A stretch of 64,000 bases of DNA from JAYVSZ01 sp043774925 (GCA_043774925.1 JAYVSZ010000015.1:1-64000), one strand, 5' to 3'. Positions 1-7,438 are shown, numbered from the stretch's first letter. Made by a program: numbers and translations. The notes: generated by a model not told the origin, from the sequence alone.

Positions 1-37
1 ATCGGGGGCTGGTGTCTATGTGTTTGTAACGTGCCAT
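1..37 (-). mobile_element. Start of a DDE transposase gene (IS1182-like), cut by window edge
   Basis: Reading leftwards from 37, the first twelve codons give MARYKHIDTSPR, which I recognise as the conserved opening of a widespread IS1182-type transposase; the rest lies outside the window. An in-frame ATG at 49 could extend the start by four codons. It points away from the integron cassettes to its right, so an insertion sequence probably ends between here and about position 126. No integrase gene is visible. Recognition rests on a very short stretch, so the family is tentative. Confidence 0.55.
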
Positions 38-58
38 TGGCTTAACCATCGCAATTTC

Positions 59-79
59 GATAGGTCATATTGACCTATC
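59..79. repeat. Perfect palindrome, 9-bp arms, 3-nt spacer
   Basis: GATAGGTCA, then TAT, then TGACCTATC. It lies just upstream of the transposase start, so it may belong to the end of the insertion sequence or be an operator for its transposase. It is not an attC arm: its sequence does not match the cassette sites downstream. Confidence 0.6.
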
Positions 80-126
80 TGACTTACGCAGGCAAGATGT
101 TTATATGATACTTTTTATACAGCTTC

Positions 127-133
127 GTTAGGC
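127..133 (+). other. Integron recombination core site GTTAGGC (left boundary of cassette 1)
   Basis: GTTAGGC fits the GTTRRRY core and is identical to the 3' cores of both attC sites at 653-659 and 1216-1222; the base run that follows (ATA) is also shared with the start of cassette 2. The DNA to its left does not fold as an attC partner, so this is either attI or the right end of an upstream attC disrupted by the insertion sequence. Confidence 0.65.
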
Positions 134-184
134 ATAAACCAGTTATTAGCTTAAAATATGGAACGTTTATTGAAAGGCTAAATC

Positions 185-391
185 ATGGAACTTACCGCGA
201 TATTAACTCCTGCTATTGAAGGTGGCTTTGTAGCCTCGAACCCAGAAACAGGTACTACAACCCAAGGTGAAACTGTCGAGGAAGCTCTTTTCAACCTTCG
301 CGAGGCAACGGAGTTGTTTCTTGAAGGATTTCCTGTTCATATCAACGGGCGGTCTTTATTAACCACATTTGAAATTTCTGCGAATGCCTAG
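185..391 (+). CDS. hicB: HicB-family antitoxin (first gene of cassette 1)
   Basis: A 68-residue protein with the HicB layout: an N-terminal partial RNase-H-like fold (LTAILTPAIEGGFVASNPE) and the GETVEEALFNLREATELF helix. HicB neutralises the HicA mRNA interferase and usually represses its own promoter. It lacks a separate C-terminal DNA-binding domain, as in the short HicB class. An AAAGG ribosome site lies 8 nt before the ATG. The 3' end overlaps hicA by 8 nt. Order is antitoxin first, and both sit between integron core sites, so this is a cassette-borne module. The partner toxin is interrupted (see next entry). Confidence 0.85.
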   Translation: MELTAILTPAIEGGFVASNPETGTTTQGETVEEALFNLREATELFLEGFPVHINGRSLLTTFEISANA

Positions 392-605
392 CTTGCCGCT
401 GGTTTCTGGCTCGGAAGCTGTTCGCGCTTTAAAATATCTTGGCTTTGCTGTTGCTAGGCAACGTGGTAGCCATATTGTGATGCGTAATGGTTCTCAAGGC
501 TGAGTTGTTCCAAATCACAAAGAAATAAAAATTAGTACACTTGGTGGCTTGCTAAAACAAGCGGGTATATCAATTGAAGACTTTGTTGCCGCTCTAAATG
601 CCTAA
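384..605 (+). pseudogene. hicA: hicA toxin gene with an in-frame TGA
   Basis: From the ATG at 384 the frame encodes a 73-codon HicA: G-S-E-A-V-R-A-L-K-Y-L-G-F near the N-terminus, the catalytic RGSHIVMR motif, then VVPNHKEIKISTLGGLLKQ and AGISIEDF. A TGA at 501-503 replaces codon 40, a position where relatives usually have Cys (TGT/TGC), directly before VVPNHKEI. Apart from this the frame is intact to the TAA at 603-605, which lies inside the attC site. HicA is a small dsRBD-like mRNA interferase. The change may be a true inactivating mutation, tolerated because loss of a toxin is harmless, or a single-base sequencing error. Confidence 0.85.
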
Positions 606-659
606 CCCATCCATCAAGCGGGACTCGCTGACACGCGCCCCTTATGTCAAACGTTAGGC
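600..659 (+). other. attC site of cassette 1 (60 bp)
   Basis: Begins GCCTAAC (600-606) and ends GTTAGGC (653-659), exact inverse complements matching the RYYYAAC and GTTRRRY boxes. The interior carries CAAGCGGGAC near the left and GCGCCCCTTA near the right, the usual imperfect L-box pairing. Length matches a classical 59-base element. The hicA stop codon lies in the left box. Near-identical to the site at 1163-1222. Confidence 0.88.
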
Positions 660-716
660 ATACAAATCTGAGAATGGTATGATTTTTCTATTAAATCAAT
701 ATTTAAAGGTGTCATC

Positions 717-917
717 ATGGGTAAAATTGAAGTGATTGAAAAAGAAGTTTCTCAACTTTCTTTGTCTGAGCTCAGCGTGTTTCGTGAATGGTTCTTCGAA
801 TTTGACGCAGAAGCTTGGGATAATCAAATTGGTCGTGACGCAGCGTCTGGCAAGCTAGATAGTTTGGCAGCTAGCGCACTTAAAGATTTCCAGTCTGGAA
901 AATCTACTGAGCTTTGA
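717..917 (+). CDS. Putative type II antitoxin (first gene of cassette 2)
   Basis: A 66-residue acidic protein, largely helical by sequence, opening MGKIEVIEKEVSQLSLSELS and containing FREWFFEFDAEAWDNQI. I do not assign a named family, but small proteins of this pattern commonly precede RelE/ParE toxins and act as their antitoxins. AAAGG lies 10 nt before the ATG. It overlaps the next gene by 4 nt (TTGA at 914-917), so the two are translationally coupled. The pair fills an integron cassette bounded by the core sites at 653 and 1216. The antitoxin role is inferred from pairing, size and charge. Confidence 0.7.
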   Translation: MGKIEVIEKEVSQLSLSELSVFREWFFEFDAEAWDNQIGRDAASGKLDSLAASALKDFQSGKSTEL

Positions 918-1168
918 AACATTTCGCTTCGCCCAGTTTTTGGGCTTGTTATCACAAACTTCCTACCGCCGTTCGCGATACAGCAGATAAAAACTTTGCG
1001 TTGCTAAAAAGCAACCCGCAACATCCCTCATTGCATTTTAAGAAGATTGGCCGCTATTGGTCTGTGCGTGTTGGCCTAAATTACCGCGCACTTGGCACGG
1101 AAGTTGAGGGTGGTGTTTTATGGTTTTGGATTGGCAATCATTCTGAATATGACAAAATTATTGGCTAA
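914..1168 (+). CDS. RelE/ParE-superfamily toxin (second gene of cassette 2)
   Basis: An 84-residue basic protein. The start is TTG at 914, overlapping the antitoxin stop. RelE/ParE features are the helical N-terminus, LLKSNPQHPSLHFKKI, then GRYWSVRVGLNYRALG, the central beta-strand with conserved Arg residues, and a WFWIGNHSEYDKII tail. Members cut mRNA on the ribosome or poison gyrase; the sequence does not say which. The stop codon lies in the left box of the attC site, as in cassette 1. The reading frame is intact, unlike hicA upstream. Confidence 0.8.
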   Translation: MKHFASPSFWACYHKLPTAVRDTADKNFALLKSNPQHPSLHFKKIGRYWSVRVGLNYRALGTEVEGGVLWFWIGNHSEYDKIIG

Positions 1169-1222
1169 CCCATCCATCAAGCGGGACGCGCTAAAGCGCG
1201 CCCCTAATGTCAGAGGTTAGGC
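1163..1222 (+). other. attC site of cassette 2 (60 bp)
   Basis: Left box GGCTAAC (1163-1169; one mismatch to the ideal) and right box GTTAGGC (1216-1222). Interior CCATCCATCAAGCGGGAC is shared with the first attC, and GCGCGCTAAAGCGCGC forms the central stem. No further core site follows within the next 500 bp, so this is probably the last cassette of the array. Confidence 0.88.
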
Positions 1223-1307
1223 CTCTACGCTAAAGTTGGCCGTTTTACTTGCACCAAAACTCAGTTGCTCACACAATACAACGTTACAGACTGCTTAAAG
1301 TGAATTC

Positions 1308-1670
1308 ATGAGCGATTCAAAAGTATCTAAACTCGTTGCTTCGAGCCTAACAGCAGAAAAATATTACCTGCCTGCCGAAAAGTTGCTGGCTGGCAACCCT
1401 AAGCAAAGCATTTGGCAGCATTACTCAGATAAAACCCAAAAATTTAGCACGGGTATTTGGCAAAGCGAGATTGGGAAATGGGAAATCAATTATACTGAAG
1501 AAGAGTTTTGCCAGATATTGGAAGGCGTTAGCGTGATTACTGACGCGGCTGGCAGCGCGGTGACTGTTTCTGCGGGCGAAAACTTTGTGATCCCCAGCGG
1601 TTTTGTGGGCACTTGGGAAGTTGTCGAAACAACCAAGAAAATCTATGTAATTGTCGAAAATAAAGCATGA
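1308..1670 (+). CDS. Cupin domain protein (DUF861/EutQ-like)
   Basis: A 120-residue single-domain protein. The C-terminal two thirds form a cupin_3 barrel: KFSTGIWQSEIGKWEINYTE, EEFCQILEGVSVITDAAG, then GENFVIPSGFVGTWEVVE. This subgroup includes the ureidoglycine aminohydrolase and EutQ-like proteins; most members have no known substrate. The ribosome site is weak (AAAGTG). It stands alone, after the integron and before a permease gene 48 bp downstream. No attC follows it, so it is treated as chromosomal. Function is unassigned beyond the fold. Confidence 0.75.
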   Translation: MSDSKVSKLVASSLTAEKYYLPAEKLLAGNPKQSIWQHYSDKTQKFSTGIWQSEIGKWEINYTEEEFCQILEGVSVITDAAGSAVTVSAGENFVIPSGFVGTWEVVETTKKIYVIVENKA

Positions 1671-1718
1671 TGACGAATAGTAATTTTGTACTAGCGCAGA
1701 TGCTCACTAAAGGTTGAT

Positions 1719-2141
1719 ATGGAACGCTGGGTTTTATACGCATTTATCTCCATGTTTTTCGCAGGTTTCACTGGCGTTATCGGCAAACACGGCTTAACGG
1801 GCATTTCCAGCGATTTAGGCCTGACGATTCGCACCATATTTGTGTTCATTTTTGTGCTGGTTTTTGCGGCCATGTTCGTTTCGCCAAGTGAAGTGCGCAA
1901 TTTGCAAAAGTCTAATTATCTCTGGCTTGGCTTTTCTGGCTTGGCGGCGGCGCTTTCGTGGATTTTTTACTACAAAGCGCTCAAGATTGGCGATGTAGCA
2001 ACCGTTGCGCTCATCGACAAAGGCAGCGTCGTCATTGCTATTATTTTGGCTTGGCTACTGCTTAAAGAAGCCATTACGCTACGCTTAGCGATTGGCGCGG
2101 CATTGATTGTAGCGGGCATGTTTGTGATCGCTAAAAAATGA
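1719..2141 (+). CDS. EamA-family transporter, half-size (one EamA unit)
   Basis: A 140-residue membrane protein with about five hydrophobic helices and one EamA (DMT) repeat instead of the usual two. Typical features are the N-terminal MERWVLYAFISMFFAGFTGV, the central WIFYYKALKIGDVATVALI and the final LRLAIGAALIVAGMFVIAKK. Half-size EamA proteins are a known class that is expected to work as dimers. The substrate is unknown. AAAGG precedes the ATG. The stop overlaps the start of the CHASE2 gene (ATGA, 2138-2141), so the two are co-translated. Confidence 0.8.
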   Translation: MERWVLYAFISMFFAGFTGVIGKHGLTGISSDLGLTIRTIFVFIFVLVFAAMFVSPSEVRNLQKSNYLWLGFSGLAAALSWIFYYKALKIGDVATVALIDKGSVVIAIILAWLLLKEAITLRLAIGAALIVAGMFVIAKK

Positions 2142-3835
2142 TTAAACTCAAACTTATCCTCGGCCAGTGGCTGGCCAATTTAACCAGAAAGCTTAAAAGT
2201 AATTTTTACCTGTATCTCGCCACGCTGTTTACCCTATTGCTGTTGTTAGATGCAGGCGTGTTTCACCGCGGTGAAGGCATGCGCGACAGTGCGTTTGATT
2301 TTATCGTGAAGCACCGCATTTTTCAGCCAAGCGCTGATAAAGACATTGTGATTGTTGATATCAACGAGGCAAGTTTGGCCGCTTTTTCTAAAGACTACGG
2401 CCGCTGGCCTTGGCCGCGGCAAGTGCTGGGAGAGTTTGTTGAGAATATTCAGGCGCAAAATCCAAAAGCCATTGTGTTCGATATTTTATTTTCTGACGCC
2501 GATATTTACAACCCAGACAGTGATGCTTATTTCAATGATGTCATTAGCGCTTGCAGCAACTGCTTCTTCCCAATTTTGCGTTTAGATGCTAGCCAAGATA
2601 GCTCAAGCAAGCTTAAATATGCACAAATTACGGGTTTAATACCTGGCCTGGGAGCCAATAAAGACGCGGTGCTTGCAGCTATTCTACCGCATTTTGAAGG
2701 TGCGTTAAAAGCTGGTCACCTTGGCACGCATAATGTGTACCCCGATAGCGACGGCATTGTGCGACAGTATCGCATGGTGCATGCCGATGCGGGTTGGCGC
2801 TTACCCGCGCTGCCGCTTGTTGTGGCGCAGTTTGCGGGGGCGAAAAATATCGAAAAATTACCGCAAGATATGCTCATCAACTGGCGTGGCAAGCCGTTTA
2901 CTTACACTTACGCCACGTTTAGCGATGTATTTACCGATTTGGCCAGCAAAAACAAAAAACGTCCGCAAAATGAATTTACAGGGAAAATCGTCATCATCGG
3001 TTCTACCGCGCCCGGCTTGTTCGATATCAAAGCCACCGCCATGGATAAACAGTTTCCAGGCGTGGAAATCCTTGCCACGGCGATGGATAACGCCAAACAC
3101 GGCGATTATCTCAAGGTTTGGCGCGGCAAAACGCCTTATGTGTTGCTTAGCTTGCTGCTCATTTGGCTCACCACGCTGGCGTTTTATTTTAATATCGATC
3201 GCGACAAACTGAATACCGTGTTCACGCGCAGCCAAATTGGTTTGCTAGCGCTTTCTTACCTGTTTATTAACTTTACAAATCGCTATTTAGACCTCACTGC
3301 GCCCATTTTATGGGCGTTGGCGCTGTTTGGTATCGCCAAGATATATGCGCTTGCCAACGACCGCGCATTGCAGCGCTGGCTGGCGTTTGGCGTGAAATCG
3401 GACGACGACACTAACACCGTACTGATGATGCCGTTTTTGGTGGAAAGCCAAGAGCCGCTAGACGACCTTGTGCTAAAAAAACTCAAGCGCAATATCGAGC
3501 TGGTGAGCAAAACGCCGAATAGCATTGAATTTATGCAAGGTACACAAAGCGGCATTTGGGGGTTGCTTGGCGATATGGTGGTGGTAAGTTGGCTTTACGC
3601 GGGCGACAAACCTGAATACGCCGAGGCCGCCAAACAAGACGCACAGCATATTTTGGCGCAATTACCAACTATAATCGCAAACTTGGGTCTACCAAAAGAC
3701 ACGCCAATACGTTATACCACGCACGAAGGCAAACTAATTGGCAACTTGGGCGCAAACGCAACGCTGGCTTCGCAATGGCGCACAATTTTTGCCCAAGCCA
3801 TTATAAAATTAGAACATGAAGATACATTAATTTAG
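2138..3835 (+). CDS. CHASE2 sensor protein with a decayed class III cyclase-like C-terminus
   Basis: 565 residues. A membrane anchor at about 24-38 leads into a periplasmic CHASE2 domain (about 45-320; IVIVDINEASL, GRWPWPR, GKIVIIGSTAPGLFD). Three transmembrane helices follow (about 333-350, 365-380, 388-405). The cytoplasmic tail (about 427-560) aligns by eye with adenylate/guanylate cyclase domains: NTVLMMPFLVESQEPL in place of the VTVLFSDIRGFT-type segment, GDMVVVSW (GD at 478-479), and GKLIGNLGAN near the end. The first metal-binding Asp motif is missing, so catalysis is unlikely and it may bind a nucleotide or partner instead. It heads a run with the SH3 and M48 genes. CHASE2 is clear; the tail assignment is inference. 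Confidence 0.78.
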   Translation: MIKLKLILGQWLANLTRKLKSNFYLYLATLFTLLLLLDAGVFHRGEGMRDSAFDFIVKHRIFQPSADKDIVIVDINEASLAAFSKDYGRWPWPRQVLGEFVENIQAQNPKAIVFDILFSDADIYNPDSDAYFNDVISACSNCFFPILRLDASQDSSSKLKYAQITGLIPGLGANKDAVLAAILPHFEGALKAGHLGTHNVYPDSDGIVRQYRMVHADAGWRLPALPLVVAQFAGAKNIEKLPQDMLINWRGKPFTYTYATFSDVFTDLASKNKKRPQNEFTGKIVIIGSTAPGLFDIKATAMDKQFPGVEILATAMDNAKHGDYLKVWRGKTPYVLLSLLLIWLTTLAFYFNIDRDKLNTVFTRSQIGLLALSYLFINFTNRYLDLTAPILWALALFGIAKIYALANDRALQRWLAFGVKSDDDTNTVLMMPFLVESQEPLDDLVLKKLKRNIELVSKTPNSIEFMQGTQSGIWGLLGDMVVVSWLYAGDKPEYAEAAKQDAQHILAQLPTIIANLGLPKDTPIRYTTHEGKLIGNLGANATLASQWRTIFAQAIIKLEHEDTLI

Positions 3836-3878
3836 ACGATTCGGAAATTTAAGCAGATCAGGGATTTAAGGATTAAGC

Positions 3879-4361
3879 ATGAAAAAATTGTTTTTACTAT
3901 TATTGTATGCGCCATTACTCGCCTTGGCGGGCGAAGCAGGCACGGCCTTGAAAGCCGACAGCGTGCGCGCCGAGCCTTATGCAGATGCCAAATCTACTGG
4001 CAATTTAAGCAAAGGTGATAGCGTCGAAATTTTGAGTAAAAAAGGCGCTTGGCTGCAAATTAAAAGCAAAAATAGCGCTGGCTGGGTGCGCTTGCTCTCC
4101 GTTAAGCGCGGCGGTGCTTCCAGCGGCAATGCCTTGGGAGGCGCTATAGACGTGGCTAGCGGCCGCGCTGGTACAGGCAAGGTAGTCTCAACTACGGGCA
4201 TTCGCGGATTAAGCGCAGAGGAATTAAAATCCGCCAAATTTAACGAAGAAGAAATGAAAAAAATGGAAAGCTACACGACTAGCGCAAGTGACGGTGAGAA
4301 ATTCGCCAGCGCGGGCGGCTTAAGTAAATCCAGCTTGGCTTATTTTAAAGGAGCCAAATAA
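3879..4361 (+). CDS. Secreted SH3-like domain protein
   Basis: 160 residues. A signal peptide (MKKLFLLLLYAPLLALAGEA) is followed by a bacterial SH3 domain at about 24-75 (ADSVRAEPYADAKSTGNLSKGDSVEILSKKGAWLQIK...GWVRLLSV in broken form). The remainder is Gly/Ser/Ala-rich and ends with a helical segment (SAEELKSAKFNEEEMKKM). Such domains bind cell-wall or protein ligands in the periplasm. The gene lies 43 bp after the CHASE2 gene and its stop overlaps the M48 protease start (TAATG at 4359-4363), so the SH3 and protease products probably act together. Confidence 0.8.
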   Translation: MKKLFLLLLYAPLLALAGEAGTALKADSVRAEPYADAKSTGNLSKGDSVEILSKKGAWLQIKSKNSAGWVRLLSVKRGGASSGNALGGAIDVASGRAGTGKVVSTTGIRGLSAEELKSAKFNEEEMKKMESYTTSASDGEKFASAGGLSKSSLAYFKGAK

Positions 4362-5362
4362 TGAAAAATAGTGCAACAAACAAATTATTAATCAGTTTAT
4401 TTTTAGCGGCTGGTGTTTTTAGCACGCAAGGTTTCGCGCTGGATTTTGGCAAAGTGCTTAAAGACGCTGCAAAACAAGAAATTGATAAGCAAGTGAACGA
4501 GGTGAAAAATGGTGGGGAAGCTACGCCAGTGACCACCCCTGCGGCCGCGCCAGCACCAGCCGAAACGCCAGCAGCTGCGGCAAATGCTGCAACGCCTACA
4601 CCGAGCGCGCAAGCCACCCCAGCTGAACCTGCAAAACCTACAGAGCCAGCGTTTAATTGGAAAAATCCAAGCCAAGCCGAAGAAGTTGTACTTGGTCGCG
4701 AAATTACCGGCAGTATTTTGGGCGCTGCGCCGTTGGTTAAAGACGAAGCGCTACAAAAGTACGTGAATCATGTCGGGCGCTGGGTGGCAAGTCAATCGGA
4801 GCGCCCCGATTTACCATGGAAATTTGGTGTGATAGAAAGTGCTGATTTAAACGCCTTTGCCGCACCTGGCGGCTATGTGCTGATTACCAAAGGGCTGTAT
4901 CAAAAGCTGCAAAATGAGGCACAGCTGGCTGGCGTGCTTGGCCACGAAATTGCACATATCGTTAAAAAACATCAGCTTAAAGTGCTTCAAAAACAGCAAG
5001 TATTGAATGCTGGCGCAAGCTGGCTTAGCGGTAAATTCGGCAAAAATGATAAATTAGCGAAAAAAGCTTTGTCTAACGGCGCCGAAATTAATGCGCGCAG
5101 TTTGGATAAAGACGCAGAATTTGAGGCTGATCGCATGGGCATGGTATTGGCCAGCCGCGCGGGTTACGACGCGTTTGGCTTGCCGGAAGTATTGCAAACC
5201 ATTGGACAAACTAACAAGTCTGATAACAGCGTTGCGCTGCTCTACAAAACACATCCTGCGCCAGATGAACGCCTAGCCAAGTTAGGCGATAGTGCGGGCA
5301 ACCAGTTGGACAACGTGAAAGCAGGAAAAACGCTGGAAAGCAGGCTTTATAAGCTCAATTAG
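4361..5362 (+). CDS. M48-family zinc metalloprotease, periplasmic
   Basis: 333 residues. A signal peptide (to about residue 26) is followed by a Pro/Ala-rich linker (about 53-98), then an M48 peptidase domain. The zinc site is HEIAH at 195-199, with the downstream EFEADRMG at 253-260 providing the third ligand. AFAAPGGYVLITKGL before the zinc site is characteristic of the BepA/LoiP-like subgroup that handles outer-membrane or stress substrates. AAAGGAG lies 8 nt before the ATG, inside the previous gene. Last gene of the CHASE2-SH3-M48 run; specific substrates are unknown. Confidence 0.88.
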   Translation: MKNSATNKLLISLFLAAGVFSTQGFALDFGKVLKDAAKQEIDKQVNEVKNGGEATPVTTPAAAPAPAETPAAAANAATPTPSAQATPAEPAKPTEPAFNWKNPSQAEEVVLGREITGSILGAAPLVKDEALQKYVNHVGRWVASQSERPDLPWKFGVIESADLNAFAAPGGYVLITKGLYQKLQNEAQLAGVLGHEIAHIVKKHQLKVLQKQQVLNAGASWLSGKFGKNDKLAKKALSNGAEINARSLDKDAEFEADRMGMVLASRAGYDAFGLPEVLQTIGQTNKSDNSVALLYKTHPAPDERLAKLGDSAGNQLDNVKAGKTLESRLYKLN

Positions 5363-5551
5363 GCATTGATAATAGGTGCAGAAAAACCATATATTGAACT
5401 TAGTTTATGTTGTATAATCTTAACCATATCAACTAAATAAAGCTGTTGGTACCATTCGCTAAGTGAATAGCACGATAATAATAACTATAAATTTATTTAG
5501 CATTCAATCATTTGTAACACATCAGGGTTTCTCAATTTTTGGAGGAACAAC

Positions 5552-5782
5552 ATGACTAAAAGCAATATTCGTAGCAAAATCGTCATCGGCACATTTCTAA
5601 TTTCAACTTTAGTTTTAAGCGGCTGCGCAGGCATGACGCATCGCCAGCAAAATGCTGCGGTCGGCGCTGCTGTTGGTGGGGTTGCGGGCGCCGTGCTAAC
5701 AGGCGGCAGCGCCTTCGGAACGGTTGGCGGCGCGGCCATTGGCGGCATTATTGGTCATGGCGTGGACGGCTTCCGCAAGTAG
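5552..5782 (+). CDS. Glycine-zipper lipoprotein (OsmB/YMGG-like)
   Basis: 76 residues with a lipoprotein signal: hydrophobic VIGTFLISTLVLSGC, lipid-modified Cys at 25. The mature part is a glycine zipper (AAVGAAVGGVAGAVLTGGSAFG, shown broken; GGAAIGGIIGHGVDG), the 2TM glycine-zipper fold of small outer-membrane lipoproteins such as OsmB. GGAGGAA gives a strong ribosome site 4 nt before the ATG. A 189-bp upstream gap contains a TATAAT at 5413-5418 without a good -35. Members are often stress-induced. Monocistronic; converges with the minus-strand AI-2E permease gene. Confidence 0.8.
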   Translation: MTKSNIRSKIVIGTFLISTLVLSGCAGMTHRQQNAAVGAAVGGVAGAVLTGGSAFGTVGGAAIGGIIGHGVDGFRK

Positions 5783-5861
5783 CCACTAAGCGAGTTGCGC
5801 CTAATTTAAATTGCATTAGATTTTTAGTTAAACCAGACTTCTCGTTAAACCAAATCTCTAG

Positions 5862-6872
5862 TCAAACCAAGTTTTTAGCGCGTAACTCGCTCTTAATATA
5901 AGCGTAATAAATTGGCGCGGCAACAACGCCCGCCAGGCCAAATGTCGCTTCCATCATCAGCATCGCAATCAACAACTCCCAAGCATGGGCGCGGATTTGA
6001 TCGCCGACGATTCTCGCGTTCAAAAAGTACTCAAACTTGTGAATAATCACCAAATATAACAACGAACCCAGCGCCACACTTAGCGATTGGCTCAAACTCA
6101 CAATCACAATCATGCTGTTGGACATGAGATTGCCGACAACCGGAATGAGACCAAGCACAAAAGTAATCGCAATGAGCGTTTTAACCAGCGGTAAATGCAC
6201 GCCCAGCAATGGCAGCACGATTGCTAAATAAATACCGGTAAATGCGGCGTTGATGGCCGAAATGCGCACTTGCGCAAACACCACGCGCCTAAACGCATCG
6301 CCAAACAAAGCTGCGCGCTGTGCCAAGGCATGCGCAAACGGTTGAAAATTATCTTCCACAGCCGCATCGCGCAACGCCACAATCCCGCCAATAATCATGC
6401 CAATCAGCACATGCGCTGTCGCCCGTCCGGCTTCCTTACCCACGCCTTGCAGCTCGCTGCCATGCTGGCGCAGCCACTCGGAAGCTTGCGCTTGGAACGC
6501 AATCGCGTCGGCAGGTAAACGCATCAAAATCCATGCAGGTAAAATTTTGCGACTGTCTTCAAGAATTTGCGCCATTTTTCCCAATAACACCGTTAAGCTG
6601 CCCGATTCTGACCTAAAAAATGCCACCAAGCCCGCGCCCGCCAACGTGAGTAGCGATACCACAATGACAATTAAAATGGCGATTGCAATCAATTTCCCGC
6701 GTTGCACAATCAGCTTCCGCTCGATAAACGGCGTAAGAATATGAATCAGCTCGTATACCAACAAACCCGCCAGCAGCGAGGGTAGCAGGTTAAATTTCAG
6801 CACAAATAACATCGCCATACCAATAAGTATCCAAGCGGCGATTTCGTATTTGTTCGTTTGCAATTCTTTCAT
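5862..6872 (-). CDS. AI-2E family permease (PerM/TqsA-like)
   Basis: 336 residues with eight or so hydrophobic helices: paired N-terminal helices (AAWILIGMAMLFVLKF, LLPSLLAGLLVYELIHIL), a soluble middle segment (about 90-150), then a C-terminal block with LGLIPVVGNLMSNSMIVIV and ATFGLAGVVAAPIYYAYIKSE. The family includes the autoinducer-2 exporter TqsA and Na+/H+ antiporters; the real substrate cannot be told from sequence. It lies 2 bp after yigZ, in the same direction as the formate-THF ligase group, so these genes are probably cotranscribed. Confidence 0.82.
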   Translation of the reverse strand: MKELQTNKYEIAAWILIGMAMLFVLKFNLLPSLLAGLLVYELIHILTPFIERKLIVQRGKLIAIAILIVIVVSLLTLAGAGLVAFFRSESGSLTVLLGKMAQILEDSRKILPAWILMRLPADAIAFQAQASEWLRQHGSELQGVGKEAGRATAHVLIGMIIGGIVALRDAAVEDNFQPFAHALAQRAALFGDAFRRVVFAQVRISAINAAFTGIYLAIVLPLLGVHLPLVKTLIAITFVLGLIPVVGNLMSNSMIVIVSLSQSLSVALGSLLYLVIIHKFEYFLNARIVGDQIRAHAWELLIAMLMMEATFGLAGVVAAPIYYAYIKSELRAKNLV

Positions 6873-6874
6873 CT

Positions 6875-7435
6875 TTATCCAAATCTACTCATTAAAGTTT
6901 GCGCTTGCATCGCTGGCAGGCTAATTTTCACAAGCACCGCATCGCCAAACGATTTATCAATGATTTTACCTTTTAATTGTAAAACCGCGCGCGCCAATTC
7001 GTCCACACGATTATATTGTACGGTCAAATTCAGCTCCTGCATTTCTACAAAAGGCACGTCAGAAGCCGCTTCCAGCGCCATTCTCGCCGTGCCACCATAA
7101 GCACGCGCAAGACCGCCTGTGCCTAAATTCACGCCACCATAATAGCGAATTACGCCGACGCAGACGTTAATTAAATCGCGCCCTTCCAGCATTTGCAATA
7201 TCGGTTTGCCCGCGGTGCCGCTTGGCTCGCCAGCGTCTGAAAAGCGAGGCACAATGCCATCCGACGTTTTAATTCTAAATGCATAAGCCAAATGGCTTGC
7301 GGCTTGATGTTGCGTAGCGATTGCACGCAAAAATGCGCCCACTTCTTGCTCTGAGCTGCAGCTTGCGGCCCAAGCCAAAAATTTTGATTTAGTAATAGTT
7401 TGTTCGGCAAAGCCTGATTTTTCAATAGTTTGCAA
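6875..7435 (-). CDS. yigZ: YigZ/IMPACT family protein
   Basis: 186 residues. The N-terminal UPF0029 (IMPACT) domain has SKFLAWAASCSSEQEV, HLAYAFRI and the signature FSDAGEPSGTAGKPILQ, followed by VIRYYGGVNLGTGGLARAYG. A DUF1949 ferredoxin-like domain makes up the C-terminal 60 residues. The family is conserved from bacteria to eukaryotes; the eukaryotic IMPACT affects translation control, but the bacterial role is unsettled. It lies between formate-THF ligase (3 bp gap) and the AI-2E permease (2 bp gap), which suggests one transcript. Confidence 0.9.
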   Translation of the reverse strand: MQTIEKSGFAEQTITKSKFLAWAASCSSEQEVGAFLRAIATQHQAASHLAYAFRIKTSDGIVPRFSDAGEPSGTAGKPILQMLEGRDLINVCVGVIRYYGGVNLGTGGLARAYGGTARMALEAASDVPFVEMQELNLTVQYNRVDELARAVLQLKGKIIDKSFGDAVLVKISLPAMQAQTLMSRFG

Positions 7436-7438
7436 TGC

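Noticed and set aside
88..93. Pc-type cassette promoter before hicB
   Set aside because: Only scattered AT-rich hexamers are present, with no pair at 16-18 nt spacing.
40..133. GCTTAAC at 40-46 with GTTAGGC at 127-133 as a long attC site
   Set aside because: Beyond the end boxes the two sides are not complementary, and 40-46 lies within the likely transposase start.
1283..1292. GTTACAG as a further integron core site
   Set aside because: It does not fit GTTRRRY and has no paired left box, so the array is taken to end at 1222.
5394..5418. TTGAAC...TATAAT as a promoter for the glycine-zipper gene
   Set aside because: The spacer is only 13 nt, too short for a sigma-70 promoter; no better -35 was found.
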